Source: Streptomyces blattellae
Lineage (GTDB): Bacteria; Actinomycetota; Actinomycetes; Streptomycetales; Streptomycetaceae
DNA: 64,000 bases
NCBI RefSeq assembly: GCF_009709555.1
Contig: NZ_WJBG01000113.1
Location: 1-64,000, forward strand
Direction of reading: 5' to 3'
The position numbers were made by a program, and so were the translations under genes. Below are positions 17,655 to 24,950 of this stretch, piece by piece. The notes below the pieces were generated by a model, which saw nothing but the letters and a program-made list of their open reading frames with translations, had not been told where the DNA came from and did no database searches. Numbering within the stretch: position 1 is the stretch's first letter; the number at the start of each line of letters is the position of its first letter.

Positions 17655-17721
17655 GGTCTGCGGACGCTCTCCGGCCGGAGTCGGCTCCGTACCAAGCTCA
17701 GGAAAAGCTCAGATCAATCAT

Positions 17722-17745
17722 GTTGTTCCGGTGCCGAGCGGGTAC
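17722..17745 (+). promoter_or_regulatory. Candidate SigB-type promoter for the 6C RNA
   Basis: GTTG at 17722, then 14 bp, then GGGTAC at 17740-17745 resembles the Streptomyces SigB-family consensus (GNNT-N14-16-GGGTAY). Transcription would begin near 17753, just before the 6C RNA fold. An alternative vegetative -10 (CATACT, 17756-17761) has no matching -35. Confidence 0.4.
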
Positions 17746-17759
17746 TGACCCGTGACATA

Positions 17760-17840
17760 CTTTCTAAGCGCTCCGCATCCCCCGTCGGAGCGACAGACCG
17801 ACGCCGGGCAGCTCCCCCCGTGGCTGCTCGGCGTCGCCTT
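17760..17840 (+). ncRNA. 6C small RNA
   Basis: Two hairpins in a row carry C-rich loops. The first has a 7-bp perfect stem (CGCTCCG with CGGAGCG, 17769-17792) and five consecutive C in the loop. The second has a 12-bp stem with one G-T pair (17801-17812 with 17823-17834) and six consecutive C in the loop, and is followed by cgccttt as a terminator tail. This matches the architecture of the actinobacterial 6C RNA. Such RNAs are thought to base-pair with G-rich ribosome-site regions of mRNAs through the C-rich loops. Exact ends are estimates. Confidence 0.8.
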
Positions 17841-17861
17841 TGACGGGGTTAGGGTCGGGGC

Positions 17862-18101
17862 GTGAATCTGAACCTCCCCGGCAACGATCCAGCCTCTCCC
17901 ATCTGCTCCGCCAAGGGCTGCCGTGCCGCCGCCGTGTGGGTACTGGCCTGGAACAATCCGAAGCTGCACACGCCGGAGCGGCGCAAGACCTGGCTCGCGT
18001 GCGAGGAGCACCGGGAGCATCTCTCTCAGTTCCTCGGGGTGCGGGGGTTCCTGAAGGACGTTGTCCCGCTGGAGGAGTGGGACTCCCCTGAAGAGGCCTG
18101 A
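17862..18101 (+). CDS. Small Cys/His-containing protein
   Basis: A 79-residue protein conserved in Streptomyces, where it is sometimes labelled acetone carboxylase without good reason. Cys14 and Cys19 (PICSAKGCRAAAV), then CEEHREHL further on, could form a zinc site of the CX4C...CX2HX2H kind. The GTG at 17862 gives the family-sized product. It lies 22 bp after the 6C RNA hairpin, so the RNA and the gene may share upstream signals. Function unknown. Confidence 0.65.
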   Translation: MNLNLPGNDPASPICSAKGCRAAAVWVLAWNNPKLHTPERRKTWLACEEHREHLSQFLGVRGFLKDVVPLEEWDSPEEA

Positions 18102-18121
18102 GCGCTTCGCCGGCTGAGTCG

Positions 18122-18240
18122 ATATGCGGCTCCGCCGCGGGGCGGTGAGGTGCCGTCGTTCGACCGCGGCACCATCGTGGCTGGTCGGGCCCACGCGGCG
18201 GAGCCGCATGTTGATAGAGCCCCGCGCCCCTCTGGGGCGC
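18122..18240 (+). repeat. Dispersed Streptomyces intergenic repeat, long copy
   Basis: The fullest copy in the window: tatgcggctccgccgcg, a central part with gaggtgccgtcgttcgaccg and gcggcaccat, then gggcccacgcggcggagccgcat, gatagagccccgcg and a C4/G4 hairpin. The outer blocks are inverted relative to each other, so the whole unit can fold back on itself. It fills the gap between two converging genes. Confidence 0.7.
18224..18240 (-). terminator. Hairpin terminator after moaA
   Basis: Perfect 7-bp stem GCGCCCC/GGGGCGC with a 3-nt loop, 35 bp past the moaA stop on the minus strand. It belongs to the dispersed repeat and can also stop transcripts from the opposite side. Confidence 0.5.
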
Positions 18241-18275
18241 TGGCGAACCGCAGCTGACTTCGCCGCCGGGCCGGC

Positions 18276-19265
18276 TTAGCCTCCGATCGCCGACATCGGC
18301 CTCTCCGGCTGGACGAAGGCCGGATCGTCCAGGCCCGCGCCCGCCTTCTTGCCCCACATCGCCAGGCGCCAGATGCGGGCTATCTCCTCGTCGGGGGCGT
18401 CGGAACGCAGGGCCGCGCGCAGGTCCGTTTCCTCTGAGGCGAACAGGCATGTGCGCACCTGGCCGTCGGCGGTCAGGCGGGTGCGGTCGCAGGCCGCGCA
18501 GAACGGGCGGGTGACCGAGGCGATGACCCCCACGCGGTGCGGGCCGCCGTTGACGATCCAGCGTTCCGCGGGGGCCGAGCCGCGCTGCTCGGAGCCTTCC
18601 TCGGTCAGCTCGAAGCGGGTGCGCAGCGAGGCCAGGATGTCCCCTGCGGTGATCATGCCGTCGCGCTTCCAGCCGTGCTGGGCGTCCAGGGGCATCTGCT
18701 CGATGAAGCGCAGCTCGTAGTCGTGCTCGACGGCCCAGGCCAGGAGGTCCGGGGCCTCGTCGTCGTTCAGTCCCGGCATCAGGACCGAGTTGACCTTGAC
18801 GGGGGTCAGGCCCGCCTCGCGGGCGGCGTGCAGGCCCTCGATGACGTCCTTGTGGCGGTCCCGGCGGGTGAGGGCCTTGAAGACGTCCGGGCGGAGGGTG
18901 TCCAGCGAGACGTTGACCCTGTCCAGCCCCGCCGCCTTCAGGGCGCTCGCGGTGCGCTTGAGGCCGATGCCGTTCGTGGTCAGGGACATCTGGGGGCGGG
19001 GGTCCAGGGCCGCGACGCGCTCGACGATGCCGACCAGGCCGGGGCGCAGCAGCGGCTCGCCGCCGGTGAAGCGGACCTCCTCGATTCCCAGGGAGGTGAC
19101 GGCTATGTCGATCAGGCGGACGATCTCGTCGTCCGTGAGCAGGTCGGGCTTGGCGAGCCACTGCAGGCCTTCCTCCGGCATGCAGTAGGTACACCGGAGA
19201 TTGCAGCGGTCGGTGAGCGAGACCCTCAGGTCGGTGGCCACTCGGCCGTAGGTGTCGATGAGCAC
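18276..19265 (-). CDS. moaA: GTP 3',8-cyclase (molybdopterin biosynthesis)
   Basis: A 329-residue radical SAM enzyme that converts GTP to 3',8-cyclo-GTP, the first step of molybdenum cofactor synthesis. The SAM cluster motif CNLRCTYC is at residues 21-28; a second [4Fe-4S] motif (CAACDRTRL ... TCLF) lies near the C-terminus, and the chain ends in the required Gly-Gly (SAIGG). The GTG at 19265 has GGGAGGGGG upstream. Two near-identical 20-bp direct repeats occupy the leader at 19285-19334. No other moa gene is nearby. Confidence 0.95.
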   Translation of the reverse strand: MLIDTYGRVATDLRVSLTDRCNLRCTYCMPEEGLQWLAKPDLLTDDEIVRLIDIAVTSLGIEEVRFTGGEPLLRPGLVGIVERVAALDPRPQMSLTTNGIGLKRTASALKAAGLDRVNVSLDTLRPDVFKALTRRDRHKDVIEGLHAAREAGLTPVKVNSVLMPGLNDDEAPDLLAWAVEHDYELRFIEQMPLDAQHGWKRDGMITAGDILASLRTRFELTEEGSEQRGSAPAERWIVNGGPHRVGVIASVTRPFCAACDRTRLTADGQVRTCLFASEETDLRAALRSDAPDEEIARIWRLAMWGKKAGAGLDDPAFVQPERPMSAIGG

Positions 19266-19284
19266 GTGGGCCCCCTCCCTCGTA

Positions 19285-19334
19285 GTGGATCGTTCGTTTT
19301 CCAAGTGGATCCTTGTGGATCCTTCGTTTTCCAA
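19285..19334 (-). repeat. Direct repeats in the moaA leader
   Basis: gtggatcNttcgttttccaa occurs at 19285-19304 and 19315-19334, differing at one base, with a partial copy (gtggatcctt) filling the 10 bp between. The repeat period is 30 bp. They begin 20 bp upstream of the moaA start and could be regulator sites or a recent local duplication. Confidence 0.7.
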
Positions 19335-19442
19335 CACCCGCGAGCCTACGCGACGCCACTGACAACCAGCAGGGGCCTATCCCACCGGGTACGACGCGGC
19401 CGCGTCGCAGGGATCTACGACGCGGCCGCGGGCGGGGTGGTC

Positions 19443-21065
19443 TCAGTGCGCCCCGGTGCCCGTGAGGGAGCGGACCTCCAGCTCGGCGTACTTGCCGGCG
19501 TCCGGCTCCTCCTTGGACAGGTAGGTGCCGATGATGCCCATCAGGAAGCCGACCGGGATCGAGATGAGGCCCGGGTTCTCCAGCGGGAACCAGTGGAAGT
19601 CGACGTCGGGGAACATCGACGTCGCCTTGCCGGAGACGACCGGCGAGAACAGCACGAGGCCGACCGAGGTGACCAGACCGCCGTAGATCGACCACAGGGC
19701 TCCCTGGGTGGTGAAACGCTTCCAGAAGAGGCTGTAGAGGATCGTCGGCAGGTTGGCGGAGGCGGCGACCGCGAAGGCGAGCGCCACCAGGCCGGCGACG
19801 TTCAGGTCGCGGGCGAGTGCGCCGAGGCCGATGGAGACCGCGCCGATCGCGACGGTCGCCCAGCGGGCCGCGCTGACCTCCTGCTTCTCGGAGGCCTGGC
19901 CCTTCTTGATGACGTTCGCGTAGATGTCGTGGGCGAACGACGAGGACGAGGCCAGGGTCAGACCGGCGACGACCGCGAGGATCGTGGCGAAGGCGACCGC
20001 CGAGATGGTGGCGAGCAGGATGGCGCCCCAGTTGGAGTCGACGCCGCCCAGATGCAGGGCGAGCAGAGGGGCCGCGGTGTTGCCCGCCGCGTTGGACTCG
20101 GTGATCTCCTCCTGACTGATGATGGCCGCGGCACCGAAGCCGAGCGCCAGGGTCATCAGGTAGAAGGAGCCGATCAGGCCGATCGCCCAGATCACGGACT
20201 TACGGGCGGCCTTGGCGGTGGGCACCGTGTAGAAGCGGATCAGGATGTGCGGCAGGCCCGCGGTGCCGAGGATCAGGGCGATGCCCAGGGAGAGGAAGTC
20301 CAGCTTGCTGGTCTCGGTGGCGCCGTACCTGAGGCCGGGCTCCAGGAAGGCGGTGCCCTTGCCGCTCTGGTCTGCGGCCGTGCCCAGCAGGTCGGAGACG
20401 TTGAAGTCGAACTCCAGCAGCACCAGGAAGGTCAGCAGCAGGGCACCGCTCATGAGCAGCACGGCCTTGACCATCTGGACCCAGGTGGTGCCCTTCATGC
20501 CGCCGATGGTGACGTACACGATCATCAGCACGCCGACCAGGGCGACGATGCCGATCTTGCCGGCGTCGCTGGTGATGCCGAGCAGCAGCGAGACCAGGAC
20601 GCCCGCGCCCGCCATCTGGGCCAGCAGGTAGAAGATCGAGACCACGATGGTGGACGTGCCGGCCGCCGTGCGGACCGGGCGCTGGCGCATCCGGTAGGCG
20701 AGGACGTCGCCCATCGTGTAGCGGCCGGAGTTGCGCAGCGGTTCGGCGACCAGGAGAAGGGCGACCAGCCAGGCGACCAGGAAGCCGATGGAGTACAGGA
20801 ACCCGTCGTAGCCGAAGAGCGCGATCGCGCCCGCGATGCCCAGGAAGGACGCGGCGGACATGTAGTCGCCGGAGACGGCGAGACCGTTCTGGAAACCGGT
20901 GAACTGACGGCCGCCCGCGTAGAAGTCGGCGGCGTCCTTGGTCTGACGGCCGGCCCAGACTGTGATGACGAGGGTCGCGACGACGAACACCGAGAACAGG
21001 CTGATGATCAGCCCCTGGTGCTCGCTGATCGGATCCTCCGCGGCCAGGGAAACAGCGAAGTTCAT
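19443..21065 (-). CDS. actP: Cation/acetate symporter (SSS family)
   Basis: A 540-residue sodium:solute symporter with about 13 hydrophobic helices. It belongs to the ActP/MctC branch that takes up acetate, propionate or pyruvate; signature pieces include FYAGGRQFTGFQNGLAVSGD, GLPHILIRFYTVP and a conserved SFAHDIYANV stretch. The preceding gene (DUF485) overlaps its start by 4 bp (ATGA), the same pairing as yjcH-actP in E. coli. Which short acid it prefers cannot be read from sequence. A Crp-like palindrome lies upstream of the operon. Confidence 0.9.
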   Translation of the reverse strand: MNFAVSLAAEDPISEHQGLIISLFSVFVVATLVITVWAGRQTKDAADFYAGGRQFTGFQNGLAVSGDYMSAASFLGIAGAIALFGYDGFLYSIGFLVAWLVALLLVAEPLRNSGRYTMGDVLAYRMRQRPVRTAAGTSTIVVSIFYLLAQMAGAGVLVSLLLGITSDAGKIGIVALVGVLMIVYVTIGGMKGTTWVQMVKAVLLMSGALLLTFLVLLEFDFNVSDLLGTAADQSGKGTAFLEPGLRYGATETSKLDFLSLGIALILGTAGLPHILIRFYTVPTAKAARKSVIWAIGLIGSFYLMTLALGFGAAAIISQEEITESNAAGNTAAPLLALHLGGVDSNWGAILLATISAVAFATILAVVAGLTLASSSSFAHDIYANVIKKGQASEKQEVSAARWATVAIGAVSIGLGALARDLNVAGLVALAFAVAASANLPTILYSLFWKRFTTQGALWSIYGGLVTSVGLVLFSPVVSGKATSMFPDVDFHWFPLENPGLISIPVGFLMGIIGTYLSKEEPDAGKYAELEVRSLTGTGAH

Positions 21066-21418
21066 GCGCCGCCCTCCATCTTGGACTTGATCGCGTCGGC
21101 CTTGGGGTCGAACTTGGCGGCGGCGATGCGCGCGTACCACCAGGCGATGAGGAACGTGGTGAGGAACTGTGCGAGGCCCAGGACCAGGGCCACGTTGATG
21201 TTGCCGACCACTTCGGTGCCCATGAAGTCGCCCGCGTAGTTGGACAGCAGGACGTACAGCAGGTACCAGGCGACGAAGGCGATCGTCAGCGGGAAGGCGA
21301 AGGAGCGGTAGGAGCGGCGCAGTTCACCGAACTCCGCGCTCTCCTGCACCTCGACGAACTCCTCTGTGGAAGGGAGTTGGCGTTGTTCTTTCGAGGGGGG
21401 CGGTGCGTCGGTAGCCAC
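21062..21418 (-). CDS. DUF485 membrane protein, symporter partner
   Basis: A 118-residue DUF485 (YjcH-like) protein with a polar N-terminus of about 35 residues and two hydrophobic helices (about 43-63 and 80-100). The GTG at 21418 follows GGAGA; longer in-frame starts run back past the promoter region and are unlikely. It always precedes ActP-type symporters and may assist their assembly or activity; this is inferred from gene pairing. Confidence 0.88.
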   Translation of the reverse strand: MATDAPPPSKEQRQLPSTEEFVEVQESAEFGELRRSYRSFAFPLTIAFVAWYLLYVLLSNYAGDFMGTEVVGNINVALVLGLAQFLTTFLIAWWYARIAAAKFDPKADAIKSKMEGGA

Positions 21419-21454
21419 GGAGTCTCCTCGCGTTGCGGGTGTCGTTGTACGGAT

Positions 21455-21468
21455 GTGACGTGGATCAC
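21455..21468 (-). promoter_or_regulatory. Candidate Crp/GlxR-type site upstream of actP operon
   Basis: Perfect palindrome GTGA-N6-TCAC, preceded by T as in TGTGA-N6-TCAC, 36 bp upstream of the DUF485 start. Actinobacterial Crp/GlxR proteins bind this pattern, and GlxR is known to control acetate-uptake genes in Corynebacterium. Binding here is inference. The rest of the 308-bp gap (21419-21726) shows no gene. Confidence 0.5.
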
Positions 21469-21726
21469 TTGAGCCGAGTGGCGATGTTAGGCCACTGAGC
21501 GTGATCCGGCAGGGGGCTCGATCGTGCTCGGGCCTCCTGCCCAAGGTCACGGCGCCACGCGAGGAGCGGTTCAACTCCCGGCACTTCTTTCCGGACCAAC
21601 CTCGGGGAAGTCGTTGCTGGCCAGCGCAATCGGGGGATAGTTTCGCCCTGCGCCACCCGTCATGTACCTGCCCGAGCAGCATCTGTGTCTCGGGCCTGTT
21701 TCGTTTCAAGATGATGTGGAGATCCC

Positions 21727-23256
21727 ATGCCTCATCTGCGTTCCAGACGTCGGCTCGCTCTCGCCGTGCCCGTCGTACTGTCGCTGACCGCCTCGCTCGG
21801 CTTCCTGCCCGCGGCTGCCTCGGCCGCCCCGCAGGCGGAGCCGGCCACGCAGTCCGCGGACGCACCCGTATTGGCGTACGTCGTCAACACGAAGACCGAC
21901 CGTCACACCATCGCGGCGGTGCAGAAGGCGATCGCCGCGGCAGGCGGCACCGTCGTCGAGACGTACGCGAAGATCGGTGTGATCGTCGTGCACTCGTCGA
22001 ACCCGGACTTCGGCGCGCAGATCCGCGCCGCGCGCGGGGTACAGTCGGCGGGTGCCACCCGTACCGCGCCGCTGACCGCCGCCGGCACCACGGACGAGGG
22101 CGCCGCGCAGATCCTGACGAAGGAGCAGGCCGCGAAGGTCGCCGAGGCATCGGAGGCCGCGGGCGCGAGCGAGCCCCTGGAAGCCGACCAGTGGGACCTG
22201 CGGGCGATCGGCGCCGACAAGGCCGCGCAGATCAACCCGGGCAGCAGGAACGTCACCGTCGCCGTGATCGACACCGGCGTCGACGACACCCACCCCGACA
22301 TCGCCCCGAACTTCTCCCGCTCGCAGTCGGCGAGCTGTGTCGGCGGCAAGGCGGACACCAGCGAGGGCTCCTGGCGGCCGTACACCGCGGAGGACTACCA
22401 CGGCACGCATGTGGCCGGTGAGATAGCCGCGGCCCGCAACGGTATCGGTGTCGCCGGTGTCGCGCCGGGCGTCAAGGTGGCCGGCATCCAGGTGACCGAC
22501 CCCGTCAACGGCCTCTTCTACCCGGAGAGCGTCGTGTGCGCGTTCGTGTTCGCCGCCGACCACGGCGTGGAGATCACGAACAACAGCTACTACGTGGACC
22601 CGTGGCTCTACAACTGCATGGACGACCCCGACCAGCGGGCGATCGTCGACGCGGTCAACCGGGCCCAGCTGTACGCGCAGCGCAAGGGCACCCTGAACGT
22701 CGCCGCAGCGGGCAACTCCAACCACGACCTGGACGCGGACTCCCTCGTCGACGACTCCAGCCCCGACGACTCCACGCCGGTCGAGCGCACCGTCGACCCG
22801 CACGAGTGCTACGACGTGCCGACGATGCTGCCGGGCGTCGTCACGGTCAGCGCGACCGGTGTGAACGACGTCAAGTCGTACTACTCCACCTACGGCAAGG
22901 GCGTCGTCGACGTGGCGGCGCCGGGCGGCGACCGGCTGTACCAGATACCGGACACCCCCTCGAAGAACGGCCGCATCCTGTCCACGATGCCGAACAATTC
23001 GTACGGCTTCCTGCAGGGCACCTCGATGGCCTCGCCGCATGCCGCGGGTGTCGCTGCGCTGCTGAAGTCGACGCACCCGAAGGCGACTCCGGCGCAGCTG
23101 CAGGCGATGCTCAAGGCACAGGCCGACAACCCCGGTTGCCCCGACTCCTACGACCAGGACGGGGACGGCACCCAGGACGCGGTGTGCGAGGGCCCGAAGC
23201 GGGTCAACGGCTTCTACGGTTCCGGCATCGTCGACGCCCTGGACGCGGTCAAGTAG
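21727..23256 (+). CDS. Secreted subtilisin-like serine protease (S8), first copy
   Basis: A 509-residue exported protease. A twin-Arg-like signal peptide (RSRRRLALAVPVVLSL, cleavage near AAASA at about 33) precedes an inhibitory propeptide-like region (about 45-150) and the S8 catalytic domain with Asp182 (VIDTGVDD), His225 (HGTHVAG) and Ser433 (GTSMASPH). Near the C-terminus DQDGDGTQDAVCEG looks like an EF-hand/dockerin-type calcium loop. GGAG precedes the ATG. A closely related gene follows after 87 bp. Likely role: extracellular peptide scavenging or processing during development. Confidence 0.93.
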   Translation: MPHLRSRRRLALAVPVVLSLTASLGFLPAAASAAPQAEPATQSADAPVLAYVVNTKTDRHTIAAVQKAIAAAGGTVVETYAKIGVIVVHSSNPDFGAQIRAARGVQSAGATRTAPLTAAGTTDEGAAQILTKEQAAKVAEASEAAGASEPLEADQWDLRAIGADKAAQINPGSRNVTVAVIDTGVDDTHPDIAPNFSRSQSASCVGGKADTSEGSWRPYTAEDYHGTHVAGEIAAARNGIGVAGVAPGVKVAGIQVTDPVNGLFYPESVVCAFVFAADHGVEITNNSYYVDPWLYNCMDDPDQRAIVDAVNRAQLYAQRKGTLNVAAAGNSNHDLDADSLVDDSSPDDSTPVERTVDPHECYDVPTMLPGVVTVSATGVNDVKSYYSTYGKGVVDVAAPGGDRLYQIPDTPSKNGRILSTMPNNSYGFLQGTSMASPHAAGVAALLKSTHPKATPAQLQAMLKAQADNPGCPDSYDQDGDGTQDAVCEGPKRVNGFYGSGIVDALDAVK

Positions 23257-23343
23257 TCGCAGCACACGGCGCGGTCCACGGCGGGCCGCGCCGCCCGGAC
23301 TTCCCGCACGGTCCGCCCCCACCACGAACGAACTGGAGAGACC

Positions 23344-24867
23344 ATGACAGCGCCTCACCCGCGCTACCGCAGAGCGATGGCGATCCCGGTCGGGATGGCC
23401 ATGGCGACGGCACTCGCCTTCCTGCCGAACGTCGCCGCGTCCGCAGCCGACGCACCCGCCCCGGCCGGGGCCGAGGCAGACGCCACTTCGCTCAGCTATG
23501 TCGTCAACGTCCGCCCGGGGCACGGGGTTCCCGGTCACGTGAAGAAGGCGATAGCCGAGGCCGGCGGCACGATCGTGACGTCGTACGACAAGATCGGGGT
23601 GATCGTCGTCCACTCGTCGAACCCCGACTTCGCGAAGATCCTGCGCACGGTGCGCGGGGTGGACTCGGCCGGCAACACCCGTAACGCGCCGCTGCCCGCG
23701 CAGTCGACGACCGATGTCGGCACGCCGAAGGTGCTGAGCGCGGCGGAGGCCGACGCCGCCGAGGCGGCCGACGGGCAGGACCCGTTGGAGCCGCTGCAGT
23801 GGGACCTGCCCGCCATCAAGGCGGACAAGGCGCACGAGAAGTCGCTCGGCAGCTCGGACGTCACCGTCGCCGTCATCGACACGGGCGTCGACGACACCCA
23901 CCCCGACATCGCCCCGAACTTCGACCGCGAGGCGTCCGTCAACTGTGTGACGGGCAAGCCCGACACGACCGACGGGGCGTGGCGGCCGGGCCCGACCGAG
24001 AGCCCGCACGGCACCCATGTCGCCGGAGAGATCGCGGCCGCCAAGAACGGCGTCGGCATGACGGGCGTGGCACCCGGCGTGAAGGTGTCCGGCATCAAGG
24101 TGTCCACCACCGCCGGCTACTTCTACACGGAGGCCGTGGTCTGCGGCTTCATGTGGGCGGCCACCCACGGCGTCGACGTGACCAACAACAGCTATTACAC
24201 CGACCCCTGGTACTTCAACTGCAAGGACGACCCCGACCAGAAGGCGCTCGTGGACGCCGTCTCCCGGGCCTCGCGGTACGCGGAGCGCAAGGGCGCGGTC
24301 AACGTCGCCGCGGCCGGCAACGAGAACTACGACCTCGCCGCCGACGAGATCACCGACCCGGTCTCCCCGAACGACGCCACGCCGACCGAGCGGGTCGTCG
24401 ACCCGTCCGAGTGCTACGACATCCCGACCCAGCTCCCGGGTGTGGTGACGGTCGCGGCGACCGGCGCGAAGGGCATCAAGTCGTCCTTCTCCAACCACGG
24501 CCTGGGCGTCATCGACATCTCCGCCCCCGGCGGCGACTCGACCCGCTACCAGACCCCGGCCCCGCCCGCCACCAGCGGCCTCATCCTGGGCACGCTCCCC
24601 GGCGGCACGTGGGGTTACATGGCCGGTACGTCGATGGCCTCGCCCCATGTCGCGGGTGTCGCCGCCCTCATCAAGTCGACGCACCCGTACGCCTCTCCCG
24701 CCATGGTGAAGTCCCTCCTGTACGCCGAGGCCGACGCCGCGGCGTGCACGGATCCGTACGACATCGACGGTGACGGCGAGGTCGACGCGGTGTGCGAGGG
24801 CACGACGAACCGCAACGGCTTCTACGGCTGGGGCACCGCGGACGCGCTGGACGCGGTGACGAAGTAG
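23344..24867 (+). CDS. Secreted subtilisin-like serine protease (S8), second copy
   Basis: A 507-residue paralogue of the preceding gene, co-linear over the whole length. Signal peptide (MAIPVGMAMATALAFL, cleavage near AAS-A about 36), propeptide-like region, catalytic Asp179, His222 and Ser430, and the same calcium-loop tail (DIDGDGEVDAVCEG). GGAGAG precedes the ATG. The copies share long blocks such as KIGVIVVHSSNPDF and DTGVDDTHPDIAPNF but differ around the substrate pocket and in the first part of the propeptide, so they may cut different targets. Confidence 0.93.
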   Translation: MTAPHPRYRRAMAIPVGMAMATALAFLPNVAASAADAPAPAGAEADATSLSYVVNVRPGHGVPGHVKKAIAEAGGTIVTSYDKIGVIVVHSSNPDFAKILRTVRGVDSAGNTRNAPLPAQSTTDVGTPKVLSAAEADAAEAADGQDPLEPLQWDLPAIKADKAHEKSLGSSDVTVAVIDTGVDDTHPDIAPNFDREASVNCVTGKPDTTDGAWRPGPTESPHGTHVAGEIAAAKNGVGMTGVAPGVKVSGIKVSTTAGYFYTEAVVCGFMWAATHGVDVTNNSYYTDPWYFNCKDDPDQKALVDAVSRASRYAERKGAVNVAAAGNENYDLAADEITDPVSPNDATPTERVVDPSECYDIPTQLPGVVTVAATGAKGIKSSFSNHGLGVIDISAPGGDSTRYQTPAPPATSGLILGTLPGGTWGYMAGTSMASPHVAGVAALIKSTHPYASPAMVKSLLYAEADAAACTDPYDIDGDGEVDAVCEGTTNRNGFYGWGTADALDAVTK

Positions 24868-24950
24868 TGCGGCCGGCAGGGGGGCGGGCGGTTCTTCCGT
24901 CCGGCCCCCGCTGTCCGCGTTGATCGGGTCGACGCGGCATAGTGCTGCGC

